Assembly: GCF_902728235.1 (NCBI RefSeq)
Contig: NZ_CACVBO010000001.1
Span: 2,318,001-2,382,000, forward strand
Length of the DNA stretch: 64,000 nt
Source of the DNA: Lentimonas sp. CC4
Lineage (GTDB): Bacteria; Verrucomicrobiota; Verrucomicrobiia; Opitutales; Coraliomargaritaceae
Direction of reading: 5' to 3'
The first letter of the stretch is position 1, and the number at the start of each line of letters is the position of its first letter. The notes below the pieces were generated by a model. The model saw only the letters and a list, made by a program, of their open reading frames with translations, did not search any database and was not told the DNA's origin. Shown here in pieces: positions 41,560-51,242 of the stretch. A program made the position numbers and the translations under genes.

Positions 41560-44500
41560 ATGCAAAAGCATCCCGAGTTAACACTACAGCGCCTAAAGAA
41601 GGCGATTGATTCTGATTTTAAGCCACTTCTTTACAGTGAAACGGTGCCGTTGAGCATGGCATCCTTCAAGGTATTAGGGGACGGAGAGCCGATCCCTCCT
41701 GCGCAAGCTTTTACCGCGGACTATGAAGCCTTTGAAGTCGGCGGATCCTGGGGGCAGCCGTGGTCGACGACTTGGTTCCGTCTCAATGGTGAGGTGCCAG
41801 CCAGCTGGGCTGGAAAAACGGTTGCGGTGCTTTTTGACTATACCGTGCAGACGATACGCGATGAAGAGGGTTTCACCGCGGAGGGGCTTGGTTTCTGGCA
41901 GGGTAAGCCATTTGCCGCGATCAATCGTAACCGCAATGATTTGCGCCTATTTAAAGACGCTCAAGGAGGCGAGTCGGTTGAAGTCTATTTAGAAATGGCT
42001 GCCAATGGTGAAGATCCCGATTTCATGGGGAAAGCGCCAGATGGCAACTATGTGCGTTTCGAAAAAGAGCCGATGTCTAAAGTCACTCGTGCGGCTTTGG
42101 GAGTTTGGGATGAGGACGCATGGTTGACGTATCGCGACTTTCATTCAGCCGTGACCGCGTTGGAGGTGATGCCAGAGCAGAGCATGCGTCGTGCGCAGTT
42201 GCTCTACGGATGCAATGAGGCGCTCAATGCATTTGTCCCTGGGGATCGTAGCAGTTTGGCGAAGGTGCGTGAAATTTTACGTCCTCTAATGGAGAAGAAG
42301 AACGGCGACACGCAGTGCCATTTCTCTGCAGTCGGGCATGCGCATATCGATACCGCGTGGCTCTGGCCGATTCGTGAGACGATTCGTAAATGTGCACGCA
42401 CGTTCTCGACGCAGCTGCGCTACATGGAGGAATATCCAGAGTATAGCTTTTCCTGCTCGCAGCCGATTCAGTATGCATGGATGAAGCACTACTATCCGGA
42501 CATTTATGCGGATATCCAAGCGGCCGTGAAGCGTGGCCAATGGGAGCCGGTGGGCTCGATGTGGATCGAGGCCGATTGTAATGTGACCTCTGGTGAGTCG
42601 CTCGTGCGTCAGATCGTGCACGGTAAGCGCTATTTCATGGACGAGTTCGACTATGAGACGAAGGACATGTGGCTGCCGGATGTATTCGGCTATGCCGCGA
42701 GTATGCCGCAGTTGCTTAAGCAATCGGGCATCGACTATTTCATGACTCAGAAGATTTCCTGGAGTCAGTTTAATAAATTCCCACACCACACTTTTGAGTG
42801 GCAGGGCATCGATGGCACAGGCGTGTTCACGCACTTCCCGCCGTGCGATACTTACAATGCCACACTGGAAGCCGATTTGCTGGTGCCAGCGGCAGAGCGT
42901 TTCCGCGATAAAGACCGTGCGACGCGTGCGATCGTGCCCTTCGGCTGGGGTGATGGCGGGGGTGGCCCGACTCGTGCACACTTGGAAGATGCGCGTCGCT
43001 TTGAAGATTTTGAAGGTATTCCAAAGGTCACTGTTGAGAAGGTCATGGACTTCTTCCCGAAGGCTGAAGCGGATGCACGCGACCTTCCAGTATGGGTGGG
43101 CGAATTGTATCTCGAGCTGCACCGTGGCACCTTGACCACTCAGGCTGCTGTTAAACGTTCGAATCGAGAATGTGAGCGCTTGCTCCGCGAGGCGGAACTG
43201 CAAGATGCCTTGAGCTATAGCATGGGGATTGAATCTGAGGCCGCGATGGCACCGGTCGATGCGACATCGATTTGGGATGTCTACGAGCGTCCGGGCGCTG
43301 CTGCGCGTGGTGGTCGTGCCGGCGCACTTGATCGCGCATGGAAGTTGTTATTGTTAAACCAATTCCACGACATCATTCCGGGTAGTTCGATTCAACGCGT
43401 CTATGACGATGCGAAACGTGACTACGCGATGATTAAGGATTTGGCGGAACAAGCGAAAGCACATGCCGCTGCCGAGACGGTGCAGTCAGTCTCGACTGGA
43501 GACGCCGCGGAGCCGGCACTCGTATGGAATTACTCGCCTGTTGAGCGCGCCGAAGTCGTGGTCGACGGAGACCAAGGCCAATGGTTGGAAGCACCAATGC
43601 AAGGCTATCAGGTCAACGATCTTGCGACTGTAGCACTGCCGGAATCAGTCACCACTGTCAGCGCGCAGCGTGTCGGTGAGACTCTTGTGCTTGAGAACGG
43701 ATTGATGCGCTATACGCTGAATTTACACGGTCAAATCATCAGCGCGATCGATTTGGATCAGGGTCGCGAATTGATCGATGGTGCAGCGAACGTGCTACAC
43801 ATCCACGACGATCATCCGATTGAGTGGGACGCTTGGGACCTCGATGTGTTCTATGCGGAAAAGCAAGATACCGTAATGGCGGATGCCAATGCAGAGCTTG
43901 TTGTCGACACACCAGAATTTGCAAAAGTGCGTGTTTCGGGTGCCTTTGGTAAGAGCCAATTCACGCAAGAGATTACCTTGCGTGCTGGGAGTGCACGATT
44001 GGACATCGCCAACGTGTTCGATTGGCACGAAGACCATAAGGTGCTGAAGGCGGCTTTCCCGTTGAAGCTACATTCTCCAAGTGCGACCTACGAAATTCAA
44101 TATGGTCACGTCGAGCGTCCGACGCATCGCAATACCTCATGGGATATGGCGAAGTTCGAAGTCTGTGGACATCATTGGGCGCATCTCGCCGAGCCAGACT
44201 ATGGCGTCGCGTTGCTGAACGACTGCAAGTATGGCTACTGCTGTCAGGGCAATATGCTGCGCTTGACCTTGCTCAATGCGAGCACCTTCCCAGATCCGGT
44301 TGCAGACCGTGGGCGCCATGAGTTTACCTATGCGTTCTTCCCGCATGCCGGCACTTTGCAGCAGGGTGGTGTGGTCGAAGAGGGCTACCGCTTGAATCAT
44401 CCGCTTGCCGTCTCGAAAGTCGCGCCAAGCGCTGAGGGATCTTTGCCTGCACAGCAATCGCTGGTCTCGGTAGATCGTTCGGGAGTGCTCGTGAGCGCTT

Positions 44501-44724
44501 TGAAGGTTGCTGAAGAGGGCGACGCAGTGATCGTTCGTCTCTACGAAGCGCACGGCACACGCGGCAAGGTCAAGGTGGATCTTGGTCTCGATGTTAATCA
44601 GGTTCGCCGTTGCGATCTGCTGGAGCGTCCGGGGGACAGCATTGATTTCGATACGCAGAGCAAGTGTTTCGAAATCGAAGTGAAACCATTTGAAATTGTG
44701 ACGGTGCACTGCACGCGTGTATAA
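41560..44724 (+). CDS. GH38 alpha-mannosidase 2 (cytoplasmic)
   Basis: 1054 residues without a signal peptide. The GH38 set is canonical: GHAHIDTAWLWPIRE with His262 and Asp264, WLPDVFGYAASMPQLL with nucleophile Asp374, GWGDGGGGPTRAH (about 467), and NQFHDIIPGSS (about 602) with the last zinc ligand. It shares length and domain order with the first GH38 gene but is clearly different in sequence, including a longer N-terminal insert near residues 95-175. The two enzymes probably prefer different linkages. It is followed after 41 bp by a sulfatase in the same operon. Confidence 0.95.
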   Translation: MQKHPELTLQRLKKAIDSDFKPLLYSETVPLSMASFKVLGDGEPIPPAQAFTADYEAFEVGGSWGQPWSTTWFRLNGEVPASWAGKTVAVLFDYTVQTIRDEEGFTAEGLGFWQGKPFAAINRNRNDLRLFKDAQGGESVEVYLEMAANGEDPDFMGKAPDGNYVRFEKEPMSKVTRAALGVWDEDAWLTYRDFHSAVTALEVMPEQSMRRAQLLYGCNEALNAFVPGDRSSLAKVREILRPLMEKKNGDTQCHFSAVGHAHIDTAWLWPIRETIRKCARTFSTQLRYMEEYPEYSFSCSQPIQYAWMKHYYPDIYADIQAAVKRGQWEPVGSMWIEADCNVTSGESLVRQIVHGKRYFMDEFDYETKDMWLPDVFGYAASMPQLLKQSGIDYFMTQKISWSQFNKFPHHTFEWQGIDGTGVFTHFPPCDTYNATLEADLLVPAAERFRDKDRATRAIVPFGWGDGGGGPTRAHLEDARRFEDFEGIPKVTVEKVMDFFPKAEADARDLPVWVGELYLELHRGTLTTQAAVKRSNRECERLLREAELQDALSYSMGIESEAAMAPVDATSIWDVYERPGAAARGGRAGALDRAWKLLLLNQFHDIIPGSSIQRVYDDAKRDYAMIKDLAEQAKAHAAAETVQSVSTGDAAEPALVWNYSPVERAEVVVDGDQGQWLEAPMQGYQVNDLATVALPESVTTVSAQRVGETLVLENGLMRYTLNLHGQIISAIDLDQGRELIDGAANVLHIHDDHPIEWDAWDLDVFYAEKQDTVMADANAELVVDTPEFAKVRVSGAFGKSQFTQEITLRAGSARLDIANVFDWHEDHKVLKAAFPLKLHSPSATYEIQYGHVERPTHRNTSWDMAKFEVCGHHWAHLAEPDYGVALLNDCKYGYCCQGNMLRLTLLNASTFPDPVADRGRHEFTYAFFPHAGTLQQGGVVEEGYRLNHPLAVSKVAPSAEGSLPAQQSLVSVDRSGVLVSALKVAEEGDAVIVRLYEAHGTRGKVKVDLGLDVNQVRRCDLLERPGDSIDFDTQSKCFEIEVKPFEIVTVHCTRV

Positions 44725-44765
44725 TTTCCGTGCTTAATTTCACCCAACGATAGAGACTTCATTCC

Positions 44766-46370
44766 ATGCGCGATACATTCCTAAAGATACTGACTCTGCT
44801 GCCTTTGGCTGTCGCATCTGCGACGCTCACAGCGGATACAACGACACAGCCAAACATTGTCTTCATCTTTTCGGACGACCATGCGCTGAATGCGATTTCG
44901 GCCTATGGTGGACCGCTCAAGGATGTCGCGCCGACACCGAATATTGATCGTCTCGCAAATGAAGGGGCGATCTTTACGCAGTCCTTTGTCGCGAATTCGA
45001 TCTGTGGGCCCTCGCGCGCCTGCATCCTCACGGGGAAGCACAGCCATGTGAACGGTTTTCGCCAAAATGGGGATCGCTTCGATGGTGGGCAGGATACCTT
45101 CCCGAAGCGCTTGCAAGATGCTGGCTATCAAACCGCAGTGATTGGCAAATGGCACCTGGGCACCGAGCCCGTTGGTTTTGACCACTGGGAGGTGCTGCCG
45201 GGGCAGGGTTATTACTATAAGCCTAAGTTTCGCACGCCTGGGGGGATTGTGGTTCGTGAGGGGTATGTGACGGATTTGATCACCGATATGAGTATCGAGT
45301 GGTTGGAGAATCGCGACCAGAGCAAACCCTTTATGTTGATGTCGCAGCATAAAGCGCCGCATCGCAATTGGGTCGCTGCTCAGCGCCATTTGACCTTATT
45401 TGACGATGTCGAGATGCCTGTGCCGTATACACTTTTCGACGATTATTCGGGCCGCTCTGAAGTATTGAAAACCAATGAAATGACCTTGGATCGTCATTTT
45501 CACTGGAAGCACGATTTGAAGTTTCATGGGCGGACACCGTTTCCTGAGCAATTCTATGACGACTGGCCCAATGACGAGTATCCACGCATGACTGCGCAGG
45601 AAAAGGCAAATTGGGATGCCGCTTATGAGCCTAAGAATCAGAAACTAATCGCAGCCATGAAGGAGGGCGAGATGAGTGACGAGGATATCTTACTGTGGAA
45701 GTATCATCGCTATATTCGCGACTACCTGCGTGTGATCCGTGCAGTCGATGAGAACGTCGGTCGTCTTTTAGACTATCTCGATGAAGCCGGACTGAGTGAG
45801 AATACGATTGTGATTTATTCATCCGATCAGGGCTTCTACCTGGGCGAGCACGGTTGGTATGACAAGCGCTGGATGTTTGAACAGAGCCTATCGATGCCGT
45901 TTCTAGTGCGTTGGCCTGCAGTCATTGAGGCTGGCACACGCAACGAAGCATTGATTCAGAACATCGATTACGCGCCCACCTTCTTGGAAGTGGCCGGGGC
46001 GGAGGTTCCGGATGCTATCCAAGGCGAGAGCTTGCTGCCTTTATTTCAGGGCGAACAACCCAAAGACTGGCGCGAAAGTATTTATTACGCCTATTATGAG
46101 AATCCGGGTGTGCATAATGTGCCGCAGCACGATGGTGTGCGGACTGATCGCTATAAGCTGTTTTATATGCCGCAGTATGATGAGTGGCAGATGTTTGATC
46201 TAGAGAAAGATCCTGAGGAAATGACGAGTGTGTATGATCATCCTGAATACGCTCCGATCCGTAAGCAGCTAACCGAGGAGTATCAGCGCATCCGTGAGCA
46301 TTACGACTGCCTCGACTATAGCGAGTATGTCAAGGAGCCTAGGGCTAAAGGTTTAAAACCGCATCAGTAG
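44766..46370 (+). CDS. Secreted sulfatase (N-acetylglucosamine-6-sulfatase-like)
   Basis: 534 residues with a signal peptide (MRDTFLKILTLLPLAVASAT). Motifs: QPNIVFIFSDDHALNAISAYGG (about 28-49), ICGPSRACILTGKHSHVNGF with Cys80 as formylglycine site, IGKWHLGTEPVGFDHWEVLPGQG (about 125-147), YSSDQGFYLGEHGWYDKRWMFEQSLSMPFLVRWP (about 357-390). The HSHVNGF and GQGYYY blocks are typical of the S1_11-type group that includes GlcNAc-6-sulfatases, but this group also acts on other 6-sulfated hexoses. It is the second gene of the GH38 operon. Confidence 0.93.
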   Translation: MRDTFLKILTLLPLAVASATLTADTTTQPNIVFIFSDDHALNAISAYGGPLKDVAPTPNIDRLANEGAIFTQSFVANSICGPSRACILTGKHSHVNGFRQNGDRFDGGQDTFPKRLQDAGYQTAVIGKWHLGTEPVGFDHWEVLPGQGYYYKPKFRTPGGIVVREGYVTDLITDMSIEWLENRDQSKPFMLMSQHKAPHRNWVAAQRHLTLFDDVEMPVPYTLFDDYSGRSEVLKTNEMTLDRHFHWKHDLKFHGRTPFPEQFYDDWPNDEYPRMTAQEKANWDAAYEPKNQKLIAAMKEGEMSDEDILLWKYHRYIRDYLRVIRAVDENVGRLLDYLDEAGLSENTIVIYSSDQGFYLGEHGWYDKRWMFEQSLSMPFLVRWPAVIEAGTRNEALIQNIDYAPTFLEVAGAEVPDAIQGESLLPLFQGEQPKDWRESIYYAYYENPGVHNVPQHDGVRTDRYKLFYMPQYDEWQMFDLEKDPEEMTSVYDHPEYAPIRKQLTEEYQRIREHYDCLDYSEYVKEPRAKGLKPHQ

Positions 46371-46493
46371 GCATATTGGATGCGTGGGCGGCTCCGGTTG
46401 GTTCTTCGCCATTTTCAGTGGAATTCTTGTTGGCGGAATAAAGGTGATTGAAGGTAGTCAGATTTTAATCGCTGTGCTCAGGATACGTGTTTG

Positions 46494-46610
46494 TGGCAGA
46501 ACAATTTAGGGCAGACGTAGGTCTGCCGGAGATGGCGTAGCAATAATCTACTCTGATGTGGCGATTGTATGGTTTATTGCCGTGTGCGTAGTGTGAGAAT
46601 TGTTCTGCCA
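46494..46610. repeat. MITE-like segment with 13-bp perfect inverted ends
   Basis: The 549-bp gap before the large secreted protein gene contains TGGCAGAACAATT at 46494-46506 and its exact complement at 46598-46610, 117 bp end to end. Inside is a GGCAGAC/GTCTGCC hairpin (46510-46527). The size and ends suggest a small non-autonomous element or a large hairpin. The remaining parts (46371-46493, 46611-46773) show nothing I can name. Confidence 0.45.
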
Positions 46611-46773
46611 AATGTGCGTTGTTGATGGTGCGTCTGAGAGCCTCCAATGAGCATAGTCTTTAACTTTGTGCAGTTGGAGAAGTTGCAAGCGCTCACAGGA
46701 AATGTCGAAGAACCCTCCGGTTCGCCGTATCGTGCACAAGATCATTTAGTTGTGCATTTCTATTCCTGCGTTG

Positions 46774-46840
46774 GGGTCAGAAATAGGTAGGGGAGTCCAT
46801 CTATAGCTATGGAGTCCCGTTGAGAGTGTGTGTTATAGTA
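46774..46840 (+). promoter_or_regulatory. Conserved promoter element, copy 1
   Basis: Ungapped comparison with 52114-52180 gives 50 identical positions of 67. Shared blocks are GGGTCAGAAAT, GGTAGG, AGTCC, CTAT-x-GCTATGGA and TGTTATAGTA, the last containing TATAGT as a -10. No -35 is seen. In this copy GGGAGTCCAT (46791-46800) and ATGGAGTCCC (46809-46818) form a dyad near the -35 position, as expected for an activator site. Confidence 0.6.
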
Positions 46841-46844
46841 GAAT

Positions 46845-46858
46845 GGTAAACGTTTACC
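46845..46858. promoter_or_regulatory. LacI-type operator, large LamG protein gene
   Basis: Perfect palindrome GGTAAACGTTTACC, 5 bp downstream of the putative -10, so it would overlap the transcription start. A wider AGAATGGTA/TACCATTCT repeat surrounds it (46840-46869). Confidence 0.88.
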
Positions 46859-46919
46859 TCTACCATTCTACCCTCTGAGTGCTACGCTTGGAGGTTTCTA
46901 CCCAAAACCTACCCCAACC

Positions 46920-49900
46920 ATGAATAACCGACACTTATGTGAGTTCGGCAGATGCTTTGCTGTCTGCCTTTCCTTAACGCTACCCGTTTTCCAATCACAG
47001 ACTCATGCACAAGGGCACGTCATGCCTGAGGTGCCCTTGATCGATCGCGACACCTTGATCTTGACGACTAATGATTCGCCCACTCAAGAGAGTGATCGTG
47101 CATTTTTCACGCAATCGACGATGGGCAATTATCGCACGACACGTGATGGGCGTATTGCTCTGCATCCTGGTGCACAGTTTATCTGGAACATCGTTGCCCC
47201 TGAAAAGTTGAGTAAGCACTTCGTTGATACCGACCCGCTTACGGATGGGTTTAATGAAAACATCTTTATCTATGAACAAGGTCCGCGCGACTCAAACAAG
47301 ATGGGGGTGATGCCTACTCGTAATATGGGTGGGGTAAACCGCAATATATCGCAGCGTATTAAGAAGCGCGATGGCTATAGCGATGCGGTTTTTAAGCAAT
47401 TTGCAATTGGCGATGTGGACCCGAATTCTCCATATGCAGAGTTCGATGTGACGCATGGCTGGATTGATGTCTATAAGTTCTATGTATATTCTTATGTGCA
47501 AGTGAACGGCAATGGCCCCTTGGACTTTCGTATGAATGCGACCGAGGTGAAGGTGAAAAACCCCAAGACCGCGAATGCCGAGTTTATTAGCATCCGACCT
47601 TTGCCTTCCAGTGAGTGGGGCGGGCGACCTGAGCGCGACTTCATGGATGTTCTAGGCGATGTGCCTCCCTTTTTGGAACCTGTGGTGACAGCCGACGGGC
47701 AACTACTGGTGGTGCGCATTAACAAGGGCAACTGGCAATATAATCATCCCAACACAGGTGCTCCCACTGCGATCTCGTATACAGATATTGTATATGCGTA
47801 TTCATCAGATGGGACGATCAATGGCGATCCGAATGACCCGACAGATGGGTTTGATAATCTCATCCCGTTCTCTGTCGCACCCTATGACAAGCGTATCAAT
47901 GGCGAATGGGAAAACGATGGTGATCCGAATACATCAGGCACAACGTATGGCCTGGCAGTTCACAAATTTCGCGACAGCTTTGGCAATGTAATCCCTGAAG
48001 ATGGCTTGTTTGGAGGCACGTATCCATGGGTCGATTTCAAGGGCGATAATATCGTATTCACCACTTTTCAGAGTAATCTGAACATTGGAGAAGATCCAGT
48101 GACTGGCAGTAAAAAGTTGGGCGTCAATCCGCGCTATAATAATGCATCGCGTGTCGCCGGCGCCGATGAAACCTTTGAGAATTCCGATCCGAAGATGGGA
48201 TTTGCCGTCGTTGGCTTATGGACTCGGGGCAAGATTATTATGATGGATAACCTGATTAACAATATCGATTATGGTATTCGCAAATCCTATGAGTATGTGC
48301 GGGATACCGAGTTGTATAGTGATCCTGTGGCCGCGAATCGTTGGCGTTTGTTGGGCTCAGGTAATTCCAATGGCGATGGCGGAGATTTGAATAAGCCGGT
48401 CGCAGCAGGGCAGAACACTGCCTTCTTTGATTCGATGGAGAATATTTTCGGTTACAATGAAAAGATGCATCCCACACTGCCGTATGATGTAGTATGGTGG
48501 GTGCAAGATGGCGTGACCACTGCGCAATTTCCTTTTGACGACTATTTGAATCCGAATGGCTTTATCGTATCGCGCATGAACGTAGGCCTGGAGTATCTGC
48601 ATCTCACGAATGCGAGCAATCATACGGTGACTTTGAAGCCGCACGATGGTTGGGATTGGGTGAATGATGAATTCAATGCACCTGTCCGTTTCGATAATGC
48701 TGCCACGGCTTCGCCATTGGCAGAGGGTGGTTGGGATACACCACAATATGGTGAGGCATTTCCAGTAAAAGTGGGGTATGCCAATACAATCACGACCAAC
48801 GGTGTGCGGGTCGAACCCTTGGCCAATGGAGGGGTGCATGGTAAAGGTGTGTGGCTCGAAGATCAATGGGGCGTCAAATATACGGTGCCCAATAATGGCT
48901 CGAAAGCCGACGGAAGTAATTGGTATATCGGAGTCTTTGTCGATTGCCGCTTCAGCGATGGTAGTGATAGCCGCCTCTTAACATTTCCCGATGCGACTGA
49001 AGTGAGCCTCACACGAATGAGTGGCGACGATAAGGTGGTGATTCGCCAAGGTGGTGTGCTCATTGCCGAGTTCTTGGTGCCTGATCTCAATGGCTGGGCA
49101 CATCTCGGAATACAAGTGATGAATGCAGGTAAGATGGTAGAACTCTACCACAATGGCTTCTTGCTAGACTACTTCGAGCATAGTTCGGCTCTATTTCAAA
49201 TGAACACTGCATCGGGGAACCCCGGCACGCTTTATCTTGGCTCTGCGCAAGACGGTGCAACGAGCTTTAGAGGGTGGTTAGATGATTTCAAAGTGTTTGC
49301 GCAGTCCTTTGATCCAGAAGTCTGTGCGAATCACGCAGGTGCCACCCTCGTCGGGGTTGAGTCAAATACAGCACTGGCGAATCAAGCGGCGCTTTATCCG
49401 GAGCTTTCCCATGATAACATCACCTTTCAGCTAGCAGCCCTCGGCGGGAAGACCTATGCGCGCTATGCTGCATACTATGATTATACCGGAGATAACAAAG
49501 CACATCGTTTTAATCTACCTGCCGGCGTGCACAGTGTGAGAGACGACCTGTTGTTCCCTGAGGCGCCCTTGTTTCACGACGGAAAACGCCCAGAGTCCTC
49601 GTTCAACATGTTCTGTTTGAATTGTCATGCCTCGGGTGAGCCGCAAGGCTTGGGGCTCGATGCCTTGGCAGTGAATGATGCACTCATTGCGCGCGACGAT
49701 CCACGTCGTCAACCCATGCAGCCGGAACCGTATATCAGAGGCTATGTGCCGCAGGATTACTTCGTGGATCTCGGCTATAGTGCTACGAATTCGGCACTAG
49801 TGGACAGTAGCTCTGATGGTGATCGTTTGATTGATCGCTATATCCTCGAGACACTCGACCCAACGGTGCGCACGATCAACTCTTACACCGTGTATGGCCA

Positions 49901-51155
49901 AAATCAGGGGGCGGACATCAATCTGGATAATCTCAGCGAGGGGGGTGTGTTTAACTACGCAGAATATGCAGATTGGGTGACGGATCCAAGCTCTTTGGCG
50001 ATCGTCGCTAATCCGGATGCCGCACAAGGGAGCCTTGTGATTGATTGGGTGGCGCCGGACTCGACGGGATCAGTGACGCGCAATGACTATCCGTTCACTC
50101 TGTTTGCGGATGATATATACGCTGTCGGCGAGTATCCGAAGAACGGTCAGTATACACTGACCACGACTCCATACCGCAATGCTAATGGTGGAGGCGTGAG
50201 CGGTGTCGTCGGTGAAATCTCTTTTCGCATTAAAAACATGCCAGTGAAAGCGATTAGTTTCGATTACGAGCCAGGTGGTAAAGATTTAACAATTCTTCCA
50301 CTGAAAACGGTTCAAGGCGATAAGCTAGGGCATACTAATAGTAGCTGGATGCGCTTCGACAATTTCGACTTTGGCACCGGTGCACAGACGTTGACGGTTC
50401 GTTATGCGACCAAGAATAATAATACCCGCATTGAGTTCCGAGATGGGAGTGATGCCGGACCGATCATTGCCTCAATCACAACGCCTTCGACTGGCGACTG
50501 GGATGCCTTTCAACTACGCACAATGATTCTACCAGAGACGGTCGTAGGTGTGAAAGATCTGGTGGTGAAATTCGTCGGTGCTGTGAACCTGGATACGTTT
50601 CAGTTTATTGATACATGGACGAGTGAAGACATTGGTAGTGTGACGTTACCAGGTGCCTTTACTGAGAGCTCGTTGAAAGTCATCGGTAATGGCGATGTGT
50701 GGGGGCAGCATGATAGCTTTCATTTCGTGCACAAAGAGTTGTCTGGTGATTTCACGATGACCGCTCGGTTGGCTGCGTTTGATAAGACTGCCCGTTGGTC
50801 AAAGGCAGGCATTATGATTCGTGATACACTCGCGACGGATTCGCTCAATATCATGACATTGCTCACGGATGATAAGAAAATCATTCGCACTCAGTATCGC
50901 GACGGTGATCAAACCTCAGATAATACACAGTATGTAGCACACTCGTCGCCGGGTAGCACTCAGAGCCCTTGGTTCCGACTTCAGCGCGTGGGCAATAGCT
51001 TCACGAGCTCCTATTCGCAGGACGGCACTACATGGATGACTTCAACGACGATGACGATTCCGATGTCCGGAGATGTCTATGTGGGATTGGCGGTATCCTC
51101 GCAGAATAATGATCTCGCAACAGCAAACTTTGCGAATGTGACGATCAGCGAGTAA
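46920..51155 (+). CDS. Large secreted multidomain protein with LamG, CxxCH and CBM6-like modules
   Basis: 1411 residues with a signal peptide (residues about 1-31, ending QTHAQG). The first 600 residues are unlike any family I know. Residues about 640-790 form a LamG/concanavalin-like domain (YNGFLLDYF-type strand, LYLGSAQDGATSFRGWLDDFKVF). A single haem c motif, CLNCH, lies at 899-903. Residues about 1150-1240 resemble a CBM6-type sandwich (SSWMRFDNFDFGTGAQTLTVRYAT). The last 150 residues resemble a DUF1349/xylosidase-C-like concanavalin fold (DFTMTARLAAFDKTARWSKAGIMIRD). The same tail occurs in 52255-56688. It may bind the polysaccharide and carry out a redox or lyase step; activity is unknown. 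It is transcribed alone from a LacI-operator promoter. Confidence 0.75.
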   Translation: MNNRHLCEFGRCFAVCLSLTLPVFQSQTHAQGHVMPEVPLIDRDTLILTTNDSPTQESDRAFFTQSTMGNYRTTRDGRIALHPGAQFIWNIVAPEKLSKHFVDTDPLTDGFNENIFIYEQGPRDSNKMGVMPTRNMGGVNRNISQRIKKRDGYSDAVFKQFAIGDVDPNSPYAEFDVTHGWIDVYKFYVYSYVQVNGNGPLDFRMNATEVKVKNPKTANAEFISIRPLPSSEWGGRPERDFMDVLGDVPPFLEPVVTADGQLLVVRINKGNWQYNHPNTGAPTAISYTDIVYAYSSDGTINGDPNDPTDGFDNLIPFSVAPYDKRINGEWENDGDPNTSGTTYGLAVHKFRDSFGNVIPEDGLFGGTYPWVDFKGDNIVFTTFQSNLNIGEDPVTGSKKLGVNPRYNNASRVAGADETFENSDPKMGFAVVGLWTRGKIIMMDNLINNIDYGIRKSYEYVRDTELYSDPVAANRWRLLGSGNSNGDGGDLNKPVAAGQNTAFFDSMENIFGYNEKMHPTLPYDVVWWVQDGVTTAQFPFDDYLNPNGFIVSRMNVGLEYLHLTNASNHTVTLKPHDGWDWVNDEFNAPVRFDNAATASPLAEGGWDTPQYGEAFPVKVGYANTITTNGVRVEPLANGGVHGKGVWLEDQWGVKYTVPNNGSKADGSNWYIGVFVDCRFSDGSDSRLLTFPDATEVSLTRMSGDDKVVIRQGGVLIAEFLVPDLNGWAHLGIQVMNAGKMVELYHNGFLLDYFEHSSALFQMNTASGNPGTLYLGSAQDGATSFRGWLDDFKVFAQSFDPEVCANHAGATLVGVESNTALANQAALYPELSHDNITFQLAALGGKTYARYAAYYDYTGDNKAHRFNLPAGVHSVRDDLLFPEAPLFHDGKRPESSFNMFCLNCHASGEPQGLGLDALAVNDALIARDDPRRQPMQPEPYIRGYVPQDYFVDLGYSATNSALVDSSSDGDRLIDRYILETLDPTVRTINSYTVYGQNQGADINLDNLSEGGVFNYAEYADWVTDPSSLAIVANPDAAQGSLVIDWVAPDSTGSVTRNDYPFTLFADDIYAVGEYPKNGQYTLTTTPYRNANGGGVSGVVGEISFRIKNMPVKAISFDYEPGGKDLTILPLKTVQGDKLGHTNSSWMRFDNFDFGTGAQTLTVRYATKNNNTRIEFRDGSDAGPIIASITTPSTGDWDAFQLRTMILPETVVGVKDLVVKFVGAVNLDTFQFIDTWTSEDIGSVTLPGAFTESSLKVIGNGDVWGQHDSFHFVHKELSGDFTMTARLAAFDKTARWSKAGIMIRDTLATDSLNIMTLLTDDKKIIRTQYRDGDQTSDNTQYVAHSSPGSTQSPWFRLQRVGNSFTSSYSQDGTTWMTSTTMTIPMSGDVYVGLAVSSQNNDLATANFANVTISE

Positions 51156-51163
51156 GTTGCTCT

Positions 51164-51207
51164 GTTCGCGTTGAGCCTGATGCGTATGATACAGACTCAA
51201 CGCGAAC
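51164..51207. terminator. Perfect 12-bp stem between convergent genes
   Basis: GTTCGCGTTGAG pairs with its exact complement across a 20-base loop, 8 bp after the stop at 51155 and 35 bp from the stop of the AraC gene. Probably a shared terminator, although a T run is absent. Confidence 0.6.
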
Positions 51208-51242
51208 CTTCCTGATCGATTCGGTGAGCCTCTGCTCTCAGA

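Noticed and set aside
42286-43203. 305-codon antisense frame inside GH38 gene 2, and similar long antisense frames in GH38 gene 1 (38194-38931)
   Set aside because: They are shadows of codon-biased genes with complete active-site motifs on the opposite strand.
46510-46527. GGCAGAC hairpin as terminator of the sulfatase operon
   Set aside because: It is about 140 bp from the stop, has no T run and lies inside a larger inverted repeat.
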